From NCBI RefSeq assembly GCF_021398735.1, contig NZ_CP090349.1, positions 5,041,001-5,105,000 on the forward strand: a stretch of 64,000 nucleotides of DNA, written 5' to 3'. The stretch comes from Methylobacterium oryzae. Lineage in GTDB: Bacteria; Pseudomonadota; Alphaproteobacteria; Rhizobiales; Beijerinckiaceae. The translations under genes were made by a program, and so were the position numbers. Below the pieces are notes generated by a model that saw only the letters and a program-made list of their open reading frames with translations, was not told where the DNA came from and did not search any database. Positions 34,497 to 42,901 of the stretch are shown in pieces. Numbering within the stretch: position 1 is the stretch's first letter; the number at the start of each line of letters is the position of its first letter.

Positions 34497-35933
34497 TCAG
34501 TCGAGGCCGAAGCCGATCATCGCCTTGGTCTCGAGGTATTCCTGGAGACCGGCCTCGCCCCATTCCCGGCCGTTGCCGGACTGGCGGTAGCCGCCGAAGG
34601 GCGCGTGGACGTCCGGGGGCGGGTAGTTGATGTGGACCTGCCCGCCGATGAGCCGCCGCGCCACGGCGCGCGCCCGGTCGCGGTCCCGTCCCTGCACGTA
34701 GGCGGCGAGCCCGTAGCGCGAGCCGTTGGCGATCGCGATCGCGTCGTCCTCGCTGTCGTAGGCGAGGATCGACAGGACCGGGCCGAAGATCTCCTCCCGC
34801 GCGATGGTCATGTCGGGGGTCACGTCGGCGAAGATTGTCGGGCGGACGTAGAAGCCGCGGTCGAGGTGGTCCGGCCGCTCCGGGCCGCCGGCGACGAGCC
34901 GCGCGCCCTCCGCGATGCCGGTGCGGATCAGCCCGACGACGCGCTCGTACTGGGTGCGGTTGACCACCGGGCCGAGATCCGTCTCGGGGTCCGCGGTCGG
35001 GCCGAGCCGGAAGACCGCCGCCGCCTCGGCCGCGATGGCGGCCGCCTCGTCCATCCGGGCCCGGGGCACGAGCATCCGCGTCGGGATCGAGCAGGACTGG
35101 CCCGAATTCGTGCAGCAGGCCGCGACGCCGCGCCGGACCGCCTGATCGAAGTCGACGTCCTCCAGCAGGATGTTGGCGGACTTGCCGCCGAGTTCCTGCG
35201 CGACGCGCTTGATGGTCGGGGCCGCCGCTCGGGCGATCTCGATCCCGGCGCGGGTCGACCCGGTGAACGAGACCATGTCGATCCCCGGATGCGCGGCGAT
35301 CGCGGCGCCGACGCCGGGGCCGTCCCCGTTCACGAGGTTGAACACGCCCGGCGGCACGCCCGCGTCGTGCAGGACCTGCGCGAACAGCATCGCGCTGACC
35401 GCCGAGTACTCGCTGGGCTTGAGCACCATCGTGCAGCCGGCCGCGAGCGCCGGGGCGATCTTCACGACGATCTGGTTGATCGGCCAGTTCCAGGGGGTGA
35501 TCAGGCCGCAGACGCCGATCGGCTCGCGCCGGATCCGGGTGGTGCCGCGATCCTCCTCGAACGCGAAGCGCTCCATCACCGCGATGAGCGCGTTGAGGTG
35601 CGCCGGGCCCCGCGCCGCCTGCCCCTTGCGCGCGAAGCCGATGGGCGAGCCCATCTCCTGCCGGATCGTCTCCGCGAAGATCTCGAACCGCTCCTCGAAG
35701 AGCGCGAGGATCCGGCGGAGGAGCGCGACGCGTTCGGCGGGCGCCGTCTCCGAGAAGGCCGGGAAGGCGGCGCGGGCCGCGCGCACGGCCCGGTCGACAT
35801 CCGCGGCATCGCCGAGCGCGAGGGTGCCGAACGCCGTCTCTGTGGCGGGATCGATCAGCGGGAACGGCTGAGCCGAAACCGGCTCGACCCAGGCGCCGTC
35901 GATGTAGAAGCGGCTCAGGTCCGTAAGCGCCAT
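34497..35933 (-). CDS. NAD(P)-dependent aldehyde dehydrogenase
   Basis: A 478-aa soluble enzyme of the ALDH superfamily. It has the cofactor region GLITPWNWPINQIVVKIAP, active-site Glu in AQELGGKSANI, catalytic Cys in NSGQSCSIPTRM and the C-terminal EEIFGPVLSI and FGGYRQSGNGREWG. All catalytic residues are present. It oxidises an aldehyde to an acid. With HIBADH-type dehydrogenases on both sides it fits oxidation of a hydroxy acid via a semialdehyde. Confidence 0.93.
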   Translation of the reverse strand: MALTDLSRFYIDGAWVEPVSAQPFPLIDPATETAFGTLALGDAADVDRAVRAARAAFPAFSETAPAERVALLRRILALFEERFEIFAETIRQEMGSPIGFARKGQAARGPAHLNALIAVMERFAFEEDRGTTRIRREPIGVCGLITPWNWPINQIVVKIAPALAAGCTMVLKPSEYSAVSAMLFAQVLHDAGVPPGVFNLVNGDGPGVGAAIAAHPGIDMVSFTGSTRAGIEIARAAAPTIKRVAQELGGKSANILLEDVDFDQAVRRGVAACCTNSGQSCSIPTRMLVPRARMDEAAAIAAEAAAVFRLGPTADPETDLGPVVNRTQYERVVGLIRTGIAEGARLVAGGPERPDHLDRGFYVRPTIFADVTPDMTIAREEIFGPVLSILAYDSEDDAIAIANGSRYGLAAYVQGRDRDRARAVARRLIGGQVHINYPPPDVHAPFGGYRQSGNGREWGEAGLQEYLETKAMIGFGLD

Positions 35934-35937
35934 GGTC

Positions 35938-36810
35938 TCAGGCTCCCTCGGCCAGCAGGCGGTACATCTCGGTGTGGTCGGCCGCGGGCCCGACCTCGCC
36001 GGCGATGGCGTGCCAGGTCTCGATGCAGTGCCGGCCGAAGCCGAGCGGGTAGTCGACCGAGTCAGCCAAAGCCCCAGCGATGCCGAGATCCTTGTCCATC
36101 AGCTTCAGCGAGAAGCCCGAGGCGAAGCTGCCGCTGAGCATGAACTGCTTGACCTTGTTCTCGGAGGTGTTGCTGCGCCCGGACGAGGCGTTGAGCACGT
36201 CGGTCATGGCCTCCGGCGCGATGCCGAAGCGCTGCGCCACGTGGAGCGCCTCGACGGTGGCGAGCAGGCCCGCGGCGGAGACGAAGTTGTTCAGCGCCTT
36301 GGCGGCGTGGCCCGATCCCGCTTGGCCGATATGCAGGACGGATGAGCCCATCGCCTCCAGCACCGGCCGCCAGCGGGCGAGGAGATCCGCCTCGCCGCCG
36401 ACGAGGATCGCGAGCGTGCCGTCCACGGCCCGCCGCACGCCGCCCGAGACCGGCGCGTCGAGATAGCCGAGCCCCTTCCCGGCGAGCGTCTCGCCGAGGG
36501 CGCGGGAGCGCACCGGCTCCGACGAGCTCATGTCGATCACGGTGGCGCCGGCCGGGAGCGCGTCGGCCCAGCCCTCGTCGAGCAGCACCGCCTCGACGAT
36601 GGCCGAGTTCGGCAGCATCGTGATCAGCAGGTCGAGTTCGGACGCGTTCTCCCGCGTGAGCGTCGCCGCGCCGAGATCCCGGGCGAGCGCGTCGGTCCGG
36701 CCGGCATCCGCGTCCAGCAGGCGGAGCGCGTGCCCCGCTCGGGCCAGGCACCGGCTCATGGGATCGCCCATCATGCCGAGGCCGATGACGCCGATGGTTC
36801 TCTGTTCCAT
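35938..36810 (-). CDS. NAD(P)-dependent 3-hydroxyisobutyrate-type dehydrogenase (2)
   Basis: A 290-aa paralogue of the protein at 31658. Motifs are GVIGLGMMGDPMSRCLARAG, DAPVSGGVRRAVDGTLAILV and GSGHAAKALNNFVSAAG with the catalytic Lys. It starts 55 nt after the NIPSNAP gene and ends 4 nt before the ALDH. The two copies differ enough to act on different intermediates or on opposite enantiomers. Confidence 0.9.
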   Translation of the reverse strand: MEQRTIGVIGLGMMGDPMSRCLARAGHALRLLDADAGRTDALARDLGAATLTRENASELDLLITMLPNSAIVEAVLLDEGWADALPAGATVIDMSSSEPVRSRALGETLAGKGLGYLDAPVSGGVRRAVDGTLAILVGGEADLLARWRPVLEAMGSSVLHIGQAGSGHAAKALNNFVSAAGLLATVEALHVAQRFGIAPEAMTDVLNASSGRSNTSENKVKQFMLSGSFASGFSLKLMDKDLGIAGALADSVDYPLGFGRHCIETWHAIAGEVGPAADHTEMYRLLAEGA

Positions 36811-36865
36811 GCCGTGAATATCCCTCTGGGCGACGGCCGGACTGGCCCGGCGCCGCGTGTCCCCG

Positions 36866-37192
36866 TCAGCGCAGGGCGGAGAAGTCCGTGGGGGCGAGGA
36901 AGGTGTTCTCGATCCGGGCGACGATCGGCCGGTCCTTCTCGGTCTCGGCGCGGGCGGCGATCCAGTCCGGATCGGCCTGGAAGGCGTTCCAGCGCGCCTC
37001 GCGCTGGGCCATGTCCTCCCACTTGAGCAGGTAGGTGAGCGCGTGGTTGTCGGGACCGACGAGCGTAGTCCAGAAGCCGACCTGCTCGATGCCGTATTTC
37101 TGGAAGAAGCCGAGCGTGGTGGAGCGGAACCGCTCCAGCAGGGCCGGCAATCGGGTCGGGGCGCAGTAGTAAACGCGCATCTCGACGATCAT
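36866..37192 (-). CDS. NIPSNAP family protein
   Basis: A 108-aa ferredoxin-like alpha/beta barrel protein. EMRVYYCAPTRLPALLERF and LTYLLKWEDMAQREARW are characteristic of NIPSNAP. Bacterial members appear in catabolic operons but their biochemical role is not established. It is 12 nt from the lactonase-like gene upstream. Confidence 0.88.
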   Translation of the reverse strand: MIVEMRVYYCAPTRLPALLERFRSTTLGFFQKYGIEQVGFWTTLVGPDNHALTYLLKWEDMAQREARWNAFQADPDWIAARAETEKDRPIVARIENTFLAPTDFSALR

Positions 37193-37204
37193 GGAATCCT
37201 CCGG

Positions 37205-38014
37205 TCAGTAGGTCGGTGAAGCGGTCGGAGGCAGGTCGACGCGCGCGATCCAGCCGGCGACATCCGCGGACGCCGGCGGGTAGATCGCGAGAACCTGCGG
37301 ATCGTGGCCCGGGACGATGTGATCCTCGGACTCGGCCAGATGCCGGACCGTCCGGTAGCCCTCGAACATGTCGCCGACATTGTAGACGATGGGATAGGCG
37401 AGCCGGCGACCGATATTGGCGTAGAAGTGCGCGGCGTCGGAGGCCAGTACGACCCAGCCGCGCGCGGTCCGGACTCGGACGATCTGCAGGCCGTCCGAAT
37501 GGCCGCCGACCCGGTGGAGGGTGATCCCCGGATACAGCGTGTCGGTCGTCTCGCGGAAGCGGACGCGGTCCTCGAACAGGCGGTCCACCATCGCCTTCAC
37601 GTCCTCGGCGGCGAAGGGGTGGCGGACCTCCGGATGGCACATGCACCGGCCGGTGCAGAACGCCATCTCGCGTTCCTGGACGTGGAAGCGGGCCGTCGGG
37701 AACAGGTCGTGGTTGCCGGCGTGGTCGTAATGCAGGTGGGTCAGGACGACGTCCTCAACCCGCAGCGGGTCGACACCGATCCGCGCCAGGCCCTCCTCGA
37801 CCGGCCGCACGATGCTGCGGCCCCGCTTCGTCGCCATCGCGCGGTCGAAGCCGGTATCGACGACGATCGTCCTGCCACCGCCGACGACGACCCAGACGAA
37901 GTAATCGATCGGCATCGGGCCGTCGTGGATGTCCCCGCCGATGAAGTTCTCGCGGGCCATACGGTGATGATGCGCGTACTTGATCGCGTAGATCTCGTAG
38001 ATCTCTGCGTCCAT
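37205..38014 (-). CDS. Metallo-beta-lactamase-fold hydrolase, lactonase (AiiA)-like
   Basis: A 269-aa zinc hydrolase. The di-zinc motif is LTHLHYDHAGN (HxHxDH), with the further ligand His in VGGHSDGLQ, bridging Asp in ASDAAHFYAN, and His in IVPGHDP. This pattern is that of N-acyl-homoserine-lactonase-type enzymes. In this operon, opening of a metabolic lactone is more likely than quorum quenching. Start ATG 38012-38014 after AAGGAAA; an ATG at 38053 in frame is less likely. It is the first gene of the minus-strand catabolic operon. Confidence 0.85.
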   Translation of the reverse strand: MDAEIYEIYAIKYAHHHRMARENFIGGDIHDGPMPIDYFVWVVVGGGRTIVVDTGFDRAMATKRGRSIVRPVEEGLARIGVDPLRVEDVVLTHLHYDHAGNHDLFPTARFHVQEREMAFCTGRCMCHPEVRHPFAAEDVKAMVDRLFEDRVRFRETTDTLYPGITLHRVGGHSDGLQIVRVRTARGWVVLASDAAHFYANIGRRLAYPIVYNVGDMFEGYRTVRHLAESEDHIVPGHDPQVLAIYPPASADVAGWIARVDLPPTASPTY

Positions 38015-38056
38015 GCGGGCGTTTCCTTCGGGCGGCCGGTTGACCCGGCTCATCCT

Positions 38057-38077
38057 CGCGGATGCCTCTCATCCGCG
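38057..38077. repeat. Inverted repeat in the catabolic-operon leader
   Basis: Perfect 8-bp arms CGCGGATG and CATCCGCG around CCTCT, 42 bp upstream of the lactonase-like start. It may be an operator or a leader hairpin, and is also placed to help end the MFS transcript from 39380. Confidence 0.4.
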
Positions 38078-38099
38078 GGCCGAATGGAGCACATCGTCC

Positions 38100-38126
38100 G
38101 ACAATCTGTCAATCTGGCAAAATCTG
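38100..38126. promoter_or_regulatory. Repeated AATCTG / GACA-TGTC motif upstream of the catabolic operon
   Basis: GACA-ATC-TGTC (38100-38110) is a short dyad. The word AATCTG occurs three times, at 38103, 38111 and 38121. This A/T-richer patch lies about 85-110 bp before the operon start and is a candidate GntR site. Confidence 0.35.
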
Positions 38127-38141
38127 GTCCGCATCCGCCGA

Positions 38142-39380
38142 TCAGGCCGGCGCCCTCGGGCGACGCATCGCGAAGCCGAACACCCACAGGGACAGGCCGA
38201 GATTGATCGCCGCCACGGCCAGCATCACCTCCAGCAGGGGCAGCAGGCCGAGCCGTTCGGCGACGTAGCCGCAGGCCAGGGGCGTGATCGCCTGGCCGAG
38301 GAGCGGGAGGCGGGCGAGCCGGCCCATCGCCGCCGCGTACTGGCCCTGTCCGTAGAGCGCCAGCGGCAGCGTGCCCCGCACGACGGTGCGCATGCCGTTG
38401 CCGGCGCCGTAGAGCACCATCGCGAGCCACGCCAGGGACGGGATCGTCGCTAGCAGCAGGAGCCCCAGCCCGACGCTGGCGCTCGACAGGAGCAGGGACC
38501 AGGCCGGGTGGGCGCGGCGGCCGAGGGCCAGTTCGACGACGCGCACGCCGACCTGGGCGGGACCGATCAGGCCGGTCAGGGCCACCGCGGCGGTCGCGCC
38601 GACGCCCAGCGTCTGCAGCAGGTTGAGCAGTTGCACCGAAGTGGCGGTCATGATCATCGCCGCCATCGTGAAGGTCACGGCGAGCAGGCGCTCCGCCGGC
38701 AGGCGCGCCGCTTCGGTCGAGCCGGTCGGCTCGTAGGGCCGGGGCGCCGCGGCGGGCTCGACCGCGCCCCGGCTCCGGGCCGGCAGCGCCCAGGCGAAGA
38801 GTGGGACCACGAGGGCGACAGACAGGATCGCGTAGGTGAGGCAGGCCCCGCGCCAGCCGACATGATCGACCAGGAACCGCGTGGCGGGCCAGCAGAGCGA
38901 GACCGCGAAGCCCGACGAGATCGCGATCTGGGTCATCGCCCCGCGCGCGGCGGCGCCGTAGGCTTGGCCGATCGCCGCGAAGAGCGGGTCGTAGAGCGCG
39001 GCCGACATGCCGAGGCCGGCGACCATCCAGGCGAGCAGGAAGACCGGGAGGGACTGCGCGACCGCCATCAGCACGAGGCCCGCCGCGATGATCGTGGCGC
39101 CGGCTACGAGGACCGGCCGCCCGCCGTGACGCCGGATCATGCGGCCGACGAACGGCGCGGGCAGGCCCGACACGAAGATCGCGAGCGAGAGCGCGCCCAC
39201 CACCATCGCCTGCGGCCAGCCGGTCTCGGCGACGATCGGGTCCGAGACGACGGCGGTGAGGAAGAACGTGCCGCCCCACAGGACGATCTGCGTGACGCCG
39301 AGGGCGACGTTGCCGGCGATGGTCGGACGCGGTAGCGTATCGGGCGGCTCTGAGCCGCGCGCGGTTGGGGCGCCGGGCAC
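38142..39380 (-). CDS. MFS transporter (monocarboxylate/OFA-like)
   Basis: A 412-aa, 12-helix carrier. The first helix is LGVTQIVLWGGTFFLTAVV, with loop GRMIRRHGGRPVLVAGATII and central loop GAVEPAAAPRPYEPTGSTEA between the halves. It starts with a GTG at 39380, which gives a short cytoplasmic leader; there is no ATG nearby. It is separated by 146 nt from the IclR gene in the same direction. It might import the substrate of either flanking catabolic cluster. Confidence 0.8.
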   Translation of the reverse strand: MPGAPTARGSEPPDTLPRPTIAGNVALGVTQIVLWGGTFFLTAVVSDPIVAETGWPQAMVVGALSLAIFVSGLPAPFVGRMIRRHGGRPVLVAGATIIAAGLVLMAVAQSLPVFLLAWMVAGLGMSAALYDPLFAAIGQAYGAAARGAMTQIAISSGFAVSLCWPATRFLVDHVGWRGACLTYAILSVALVVPLFAWALPARSRGAVEPAAAPRPYEPTGSTEAARLPAERLLAVTFTMAAMIMTATSVQLLNLLQTLGVGATAAVALTGLIGPAQVGVRVVELALGRRAHPAWSLLLSSASVGLGLLLLATIPSLAWLAMVLYGAGNGMRTVVRGTLPLALYGQGQYAAAMGRLARLPLLGQAITPLACGYVAERLGLLPLLEVMLAVAAINLGLSLWVFGFAMRRPRAPA

Positions 39381-39526
39381 GATGATGATGTCTCCCAGTG
39401 GTCGTCTTCGAGGCTGCAGGGCCTCGAGCCTCACTAGCGCGCTACCGGGCCGATCAGCCCCGCAATCCTCGATCTGCAGCCGTGCGCGGGGTTCGGAGGT
39501 GACGGCGGGGTCGACGGCGACCGGCC

Positions 39527-40363
39527 TCAGGGCCGCGACGGATCCTCCGGCAGGAACCGCGCCACCGCGTCGTGGATCGTCGCGGCGATCTCCGCTTCCC
39601 GACGCTCGAACTCGTCGAGCAGGCCGGACACGGCGACCGCCAGCGGGCGGCCCTTGCTGTCGATGCGCCGGGGCAGCGGGACCGCGATCGAGCCGGCGCC
39701 CGGCGTGACGAGCCCGCGGGAGAGGAAGTGCCCGTCCCGCCGCAGCCGCGCCAGGTTGGTCAGGACGGCCGCGACCGCGATCGGCGGCTGCTCGGCCGGC
39801 GCCTCCGCGTTCGTGCGGCGGACCAGCGGACCGATCTCGGCCTCCGGGCTGTCGGCGAGGAGCGCGGTGCCAGTCGCCGACCAGACGACGAGGCGGCGCG
39901 TCCCGGGCGGAACGTGGAAGCGCATGGCGGTGCGCGCCTGCAGGACGTGGACGTACTGCGAGAAGATCGCGTTGCGCGCGGCGAGGATCACCGTCCCGCC
40001 CGTGCGCTCCGACAGGTGCTCGAGCATGCGCACGAGGCTGCCGTCGCGCACCGGTCCCTTGTCGAGCCACGCGCCGAGGAGCGCCACCCGGGGCGACGGC
40101 AGGAAGCTGCGGCTCGCCGGGTCGTAGTCGAGATAGCCGAGCCGGACGAGGCTCTTCAGGAGCACCGAAGTCGAGGATTGCGGGACGCTCAGCCGCTCGG
40201 CGATCTCGGAGACCCTGGCTTCCCGCTGGATCTCGTCGAACAGCTCCAGGATCTGGAGCACCCGTCCGGCGGACTTCACCAGGGCCACATCCGAACCGGC
40301 GGGATCGGCCCCCACCGTCAGGTCCGTGGACGCGCCCCCCCGAGCGCCGATGCGCTCACCCAT
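39527..40363 (-). CDS. IclR family transcriptional regulator
   Basis: A 278-aa regulator. The N-terminal winged helix is at about residues 35-95 (VSEIAERLSVPQSSTSVLLK) and the C-terminal effector domain follows (AMRFHVPPGTRRLVVWSATG, then SIAVPLPRRIDSKGRPLAVA). It is divergent from the binding protein/acyl-CoA cluster and probably controls it. The start chosen is the ATG at 40361-40363, with no strong SD; the frame is open far upstream. It lacks the usual AVSGP motif, having AVSGLLDEF instead. Confidence 0.88.
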   Translation of the reverse strand: MGERIGARGGASTDLTVGADPAGSDVALVKSAGRVLQILELFDEIQREARVSEIAERLSVPQSSTSVLLKSLVRLGYLDYDPASRSFLPSPRVALLGAWLDKGPVRDGSLVRMLEHLSERTGGTVILAARNAIFSQYVHVLQARTAMRFHVPPGTRRLVVWSATGTALLADSPEAEIGPLVRRTNAEAPAEQPPIAVAAVLTNLARLRRDGHFLSRGLVTPGAGSIAVPLPRRIDSKGRPLAVAVSGLLDEFERREAEIAATIHDAVARFLPEDPSRP

Positions 40364-40688
40364 GCCGCGACGCGCGAAACGGCGGCCCCGGAAGCCGCAC
40401 GGTTCGCAACGGCCCTGGTCGCCCACGCGCGGATCCGTGGTGATCGCGGCGCATCGCCGGCACGTTCCCCCATCTGCCGCGGCGCCAGACCGCGTGCCGC
40501 TCAACAGCATTATAGAACCTGCACGATCGTGGAGATCCATCACACATGTGATATTGTACAGCAGGTGGGCGATGGCGGTTGATGCCGGGGGCGCGCTCTG
40601 CCCTACTCGCCCGCGGTGTCGGTCCCGCCTGACCGACCGGCACCGGGAGACCGCGCGGCAAGCGCGGCCCTGCTCGGGAGGAATGCCG
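40364..40688. other. 325-bp intergenic region between IclR and binding-protein genes
   Basis: No convincing gene is present. The central part (about 40505-40562) is markedly more A/T-rich than the surroundings and holds a dyad at 40539-40552, so it most likely contains the divergent promoters. The rest is a G+C-rich leader ending in GGGAGG before the ATG at 40689. Confidence 0.6.
40539..40552. promoter_or_regulatory. Putative IclR operator
   Basis: ATCACA-CA-TGTGAT, 6-bp perfect arms, within the A/T-rich core of the divergent region, about 176 bp from the iclR start and 136 bp from the binding-protein start. TGTGAT-ATTG-TACA just to the right may extend it. Binding by the IclR protein is inferred. 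Confidence 0.45.
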
Positions 40689-41699
40689 ATGTCGATCCGC
40701 CACGCGGCCGTCGCCGCGCGCCTCCTCGCCGCCACGCTGCTGCTCCCGGCCCTCGGCGGCGCGGCCCGGGCCGAAACCACCTCCGTCCGGATCGGCCTCC
40801 AGTACGGCCTCGTCTACCTGCCGGTGATGATCGCGCAGAGCGAGGGTCTCTTCGACAAGCGCGCCAAGGCCGCGGGGCTCGACGGCTTGTCGGTCACGCT
40901 GACGCGTTTCAGCGGCTCGACCGCGATGAACGACGCGCTGCTCTCCGACAGCGTCGAACTCGGCACCCTCGGCTCAGCCGGTGCCCAAATCGCCTGGGAC
41001 AAGACCCGCGGGAGCCAGCAGATCAAGAGCCTCACCGCCCTGAGCTCGGTCGTCTACACGCTGTTCACCGGCAAGCCCGGCGTCGCCGCGTTGAAGGACT
41101 TCACCTTCGGCGACAAGATCGCGGTCCCGGCCTTCAACTCGCCCCAGGCGATCCTGCTGCGAGTTGCGGCGGCCCAGCAGCTCGGCGGATCGGCCAAGGC
41201 CGACGCGCTGATGGTGAGCCTGCCCCATCCGGACGCCACCGCGGCGATGCGCGCCGGACAGGGGATCGCCGGCTACTTCGCGACGCCACCCTTCACGCAG
41301 GTGCTGCAGGCCGATCCCAAGATCCGGACGGTCATGACCTCGACCGGCCTGATCGGCAGCGGCGACATCACCGCCGCGACCCTGAACGCGAAGCAGGGGT
41401 TCGTCGACGCGAACCCGAAGGTCGCGCAGGCGATCCGCGCCGGGATGGAGGATGCGGTGGCGCTGATCCGCAGCGACCCCAAGCGCGCGGCGTCGATCTA
41501 TCTCGCCTCGGAGCAGGTTCAGATCGACCGCGCGCAAGTTGAGGCGATCCTGACCGACGGTTCCATCGTCTACGACGTGGCCCCGAAGGGAATGGTCGCC
41601 CTCGCCAAGGCGATGGCGACGCAGGGCTTCCTGCGGAAGGTGCCGGGCGACTGGCAGGAGATCTTCTTCCCCGGCCTCGAGGGCCGCGACGGCAGCTGA
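40689..41699 (+). CDS. NMT1/SsuA-type periplasmic binding protein without adjacent ABC genes
   Basis: A 336-aa exported protein. The signal peptide ends at GGAARA. The mature part begins TTSVRIGLQYGLVYLPVMIA and contains VELGTLGSAGAQIAWD and FGDKIAVPAFNSPQAILL, typical of the NMT1/TauA/SsuA fold. No permease or ATPase gene is near; a TRAP transporter lies further down the same cluster. It may use an ABC system encoded elsewhere or serve as a sensor. The ATG at 40689 is spaced 7 nt from GGGAGG; the ATG at 40683 would be too close. Confidence 0.85.
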   Translation: MSIRHAAVAARLLAATLLLPALGGAARAETTSVRIGLQYGLVYLPVMIAQSEGLFDKRAKAAGLDGLSVTLTRFSGSTAMNDALLSDSVELGTLGSAGAQIAWDKTRGSQQIKSLTALSSVVYTLFTGKPGVAALKDFTFGDKIAVPAFNSPQAILLRVAAAQQLGGSAKADALMVSLPHPDATAAMRAGQGIAGYFATPPFTQVLQADPKIRTVMTSTGLIGSGDITAATLNAKQGFVDANPKVAQAIRAGMEDAVALIRSDPKRAASIYLASEQVQIDRAQVEAILTDGSIVYDVAPKGMVALAKAMATQGFLRKVPGDWQEIFFPGLEGRDGS

Positions 41700-41749
41700 G
41701 CGCCGCGGATTCGGCACCGCCAGCCCGTCCCGCCGCTCAGGGAGCCCCG

Positions 41750-42901
41750 ATGCACAGTTTCCGCTTCAGCGCCGAGCCGCTCCCGCCCGAGGCCGAGGCC
41801 GCCCGCGCGTCCGTCCGCGCCTTCCTCGACGCGGAACGGGCGGCCGGGCATTTCGTCCCGCACCGGACCTCGTGGACGACCTTCGACGCCGCCTTCAGCC
41901 GGCGCGCGGGGGCCGCGGGCCTCATCGGCCTGACCCTGCCGGAGGCCTATGGCGGCCACGGCCGCTCCGGCCTCGTCCGCTTCGTCGTCACCGAGGAGAT
42001 GCTGGCGGCCGGCGCGCCCTGCGGCGCGCACTGGATCGCCGACCGCCAGTCGGGGCCGCAGATCCACCGGCACGGCACCGAGGCGGCCAAGCGGGCGATC
42101 CTGCCGCGAATCTGCCGGGGCGAATGCGCCTTCGGCATCGGCATGAGCGAGCCGAATTCCGGCTCGGACCTCGCCGCCGTCCGGACCCGCGCGGTGCGCG
42201 ACGGCGACGGCTGGGTGATCAACGGCTCCAAGATCTGGACGACGAACGCCCATCAGGTCGATTACCTGCTGGCCCTCGTCCGGACCGGCGAGCCCGGGCC
42301 GGACCGGCACGGCGGGCTGACCCAGTTCATCGTCGACATGGCGGCCCCCGGGGTGACGGTCCGGCCGATCCTCGACCTGTCGGGCCATCACGAGTTCAAC
42401 GAGGTGTTCTTCACCGATTACCGCGTCGCCGACGCGATGCGGGTCGGCGCCGAGGGCGCGGGCTGGGGCCTCGTCACGGAGGAACTCGCCTTCGAGCGCT
42501 CCGGGCCCGACCGGTTCCTGTCGGATTACCGGCTGCTCGTCGAACTCGTCGACCGGATCGGGCCGGAGCCGGACCGGTTCCAGGCGGTCGAGACCGGACG
42601 GATGGTGGCCCAGCTCACCGCGCTGCTGGGCATGTCGGCCTCGGTGGCCCGCCTCCTCGATCAGGGCGTCGTGCCGGGCGTCGAGGCGGCGCTGGTCAAG
42701 GATGTCGGCAACGGCTTCGAGCGCGCCGTGCCGGAGATCGCCCGGCGGCTCGTGCCGGTCGAGCCGAGTCTCACCGCGCAGGGCGACGCCTTCCGCGAGG
42801 CTTTGGGCGGCGTGACCCTGCGGGCGCCCTCCTTCACCCTGCGCGGCGGGACCCGCGAGGTCCTGCGCGGCGTCATCGCCCGGGGGCTGGGGCTGCGATG
42901 A
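41750..42901 (+). CDS. Acyl-CoA dehydrogenase, alpha-like subunit
   Basis: A 383-aa flavoenzyme. It has the FAD/substrate block GIGMSEPNSGSDLAAVRTRA, NGSKIWTTNAHQVDYLLALV and the C-terminal RGGTREVLRGVIARGLGL. In classical homotetramers the catalytic Glu precedes that last GT; here the position is Gly, as in alpha subunits of hetero-oligomeric dehydrogenases (PimC or FadE-pair type). Its stop overlaps the start of a second, divergent acyl-CoA dehydrogenase gene (ATGA), so the two probably form one alpha-beta enzyme. Confidence 0.9.
   Translation: MHSFRFSAEPLPPEAEAARASVRAFLDAERAAGHFVPHRTSWTTFDAAFSRRAGAAGLIGLTLPEAYGGHGRSGLVRFVVTEEMLAAGAPCGAHWIADRQSGPQIHRHGTEAAKRAILPRICRGECAFGIGMSEPNSGSDLAAVRTRAVRDGDGWVINGSKIWTTNAHQVDYLLALVRTGEPGPDRHGGLTQFIVDMAAPGVTVRPILDLSGHHEFNEVFFTDYRVADAMRVGAEGAGWGLVTEELAFERSGPDRFLSDYRLLVELVDRIGPEPDRFQAVETGRMVAQLTALLGMSASVARLLDQGVVPGVEAALVKDVGNGFERAVPEIARRLVPVEPSLTAQGDAFREALGGVTLRAPSFTLRGGTREVLRGVIARGLGLR

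Noticed and set aside
37205..38014. Quorum-quenching AHL lactonase
   Set aside because: The zinc motif fits the fold, but the operon context is catabolic and no LuxR/LuxI genes are near. A metabolic lactone is the simpler reading.
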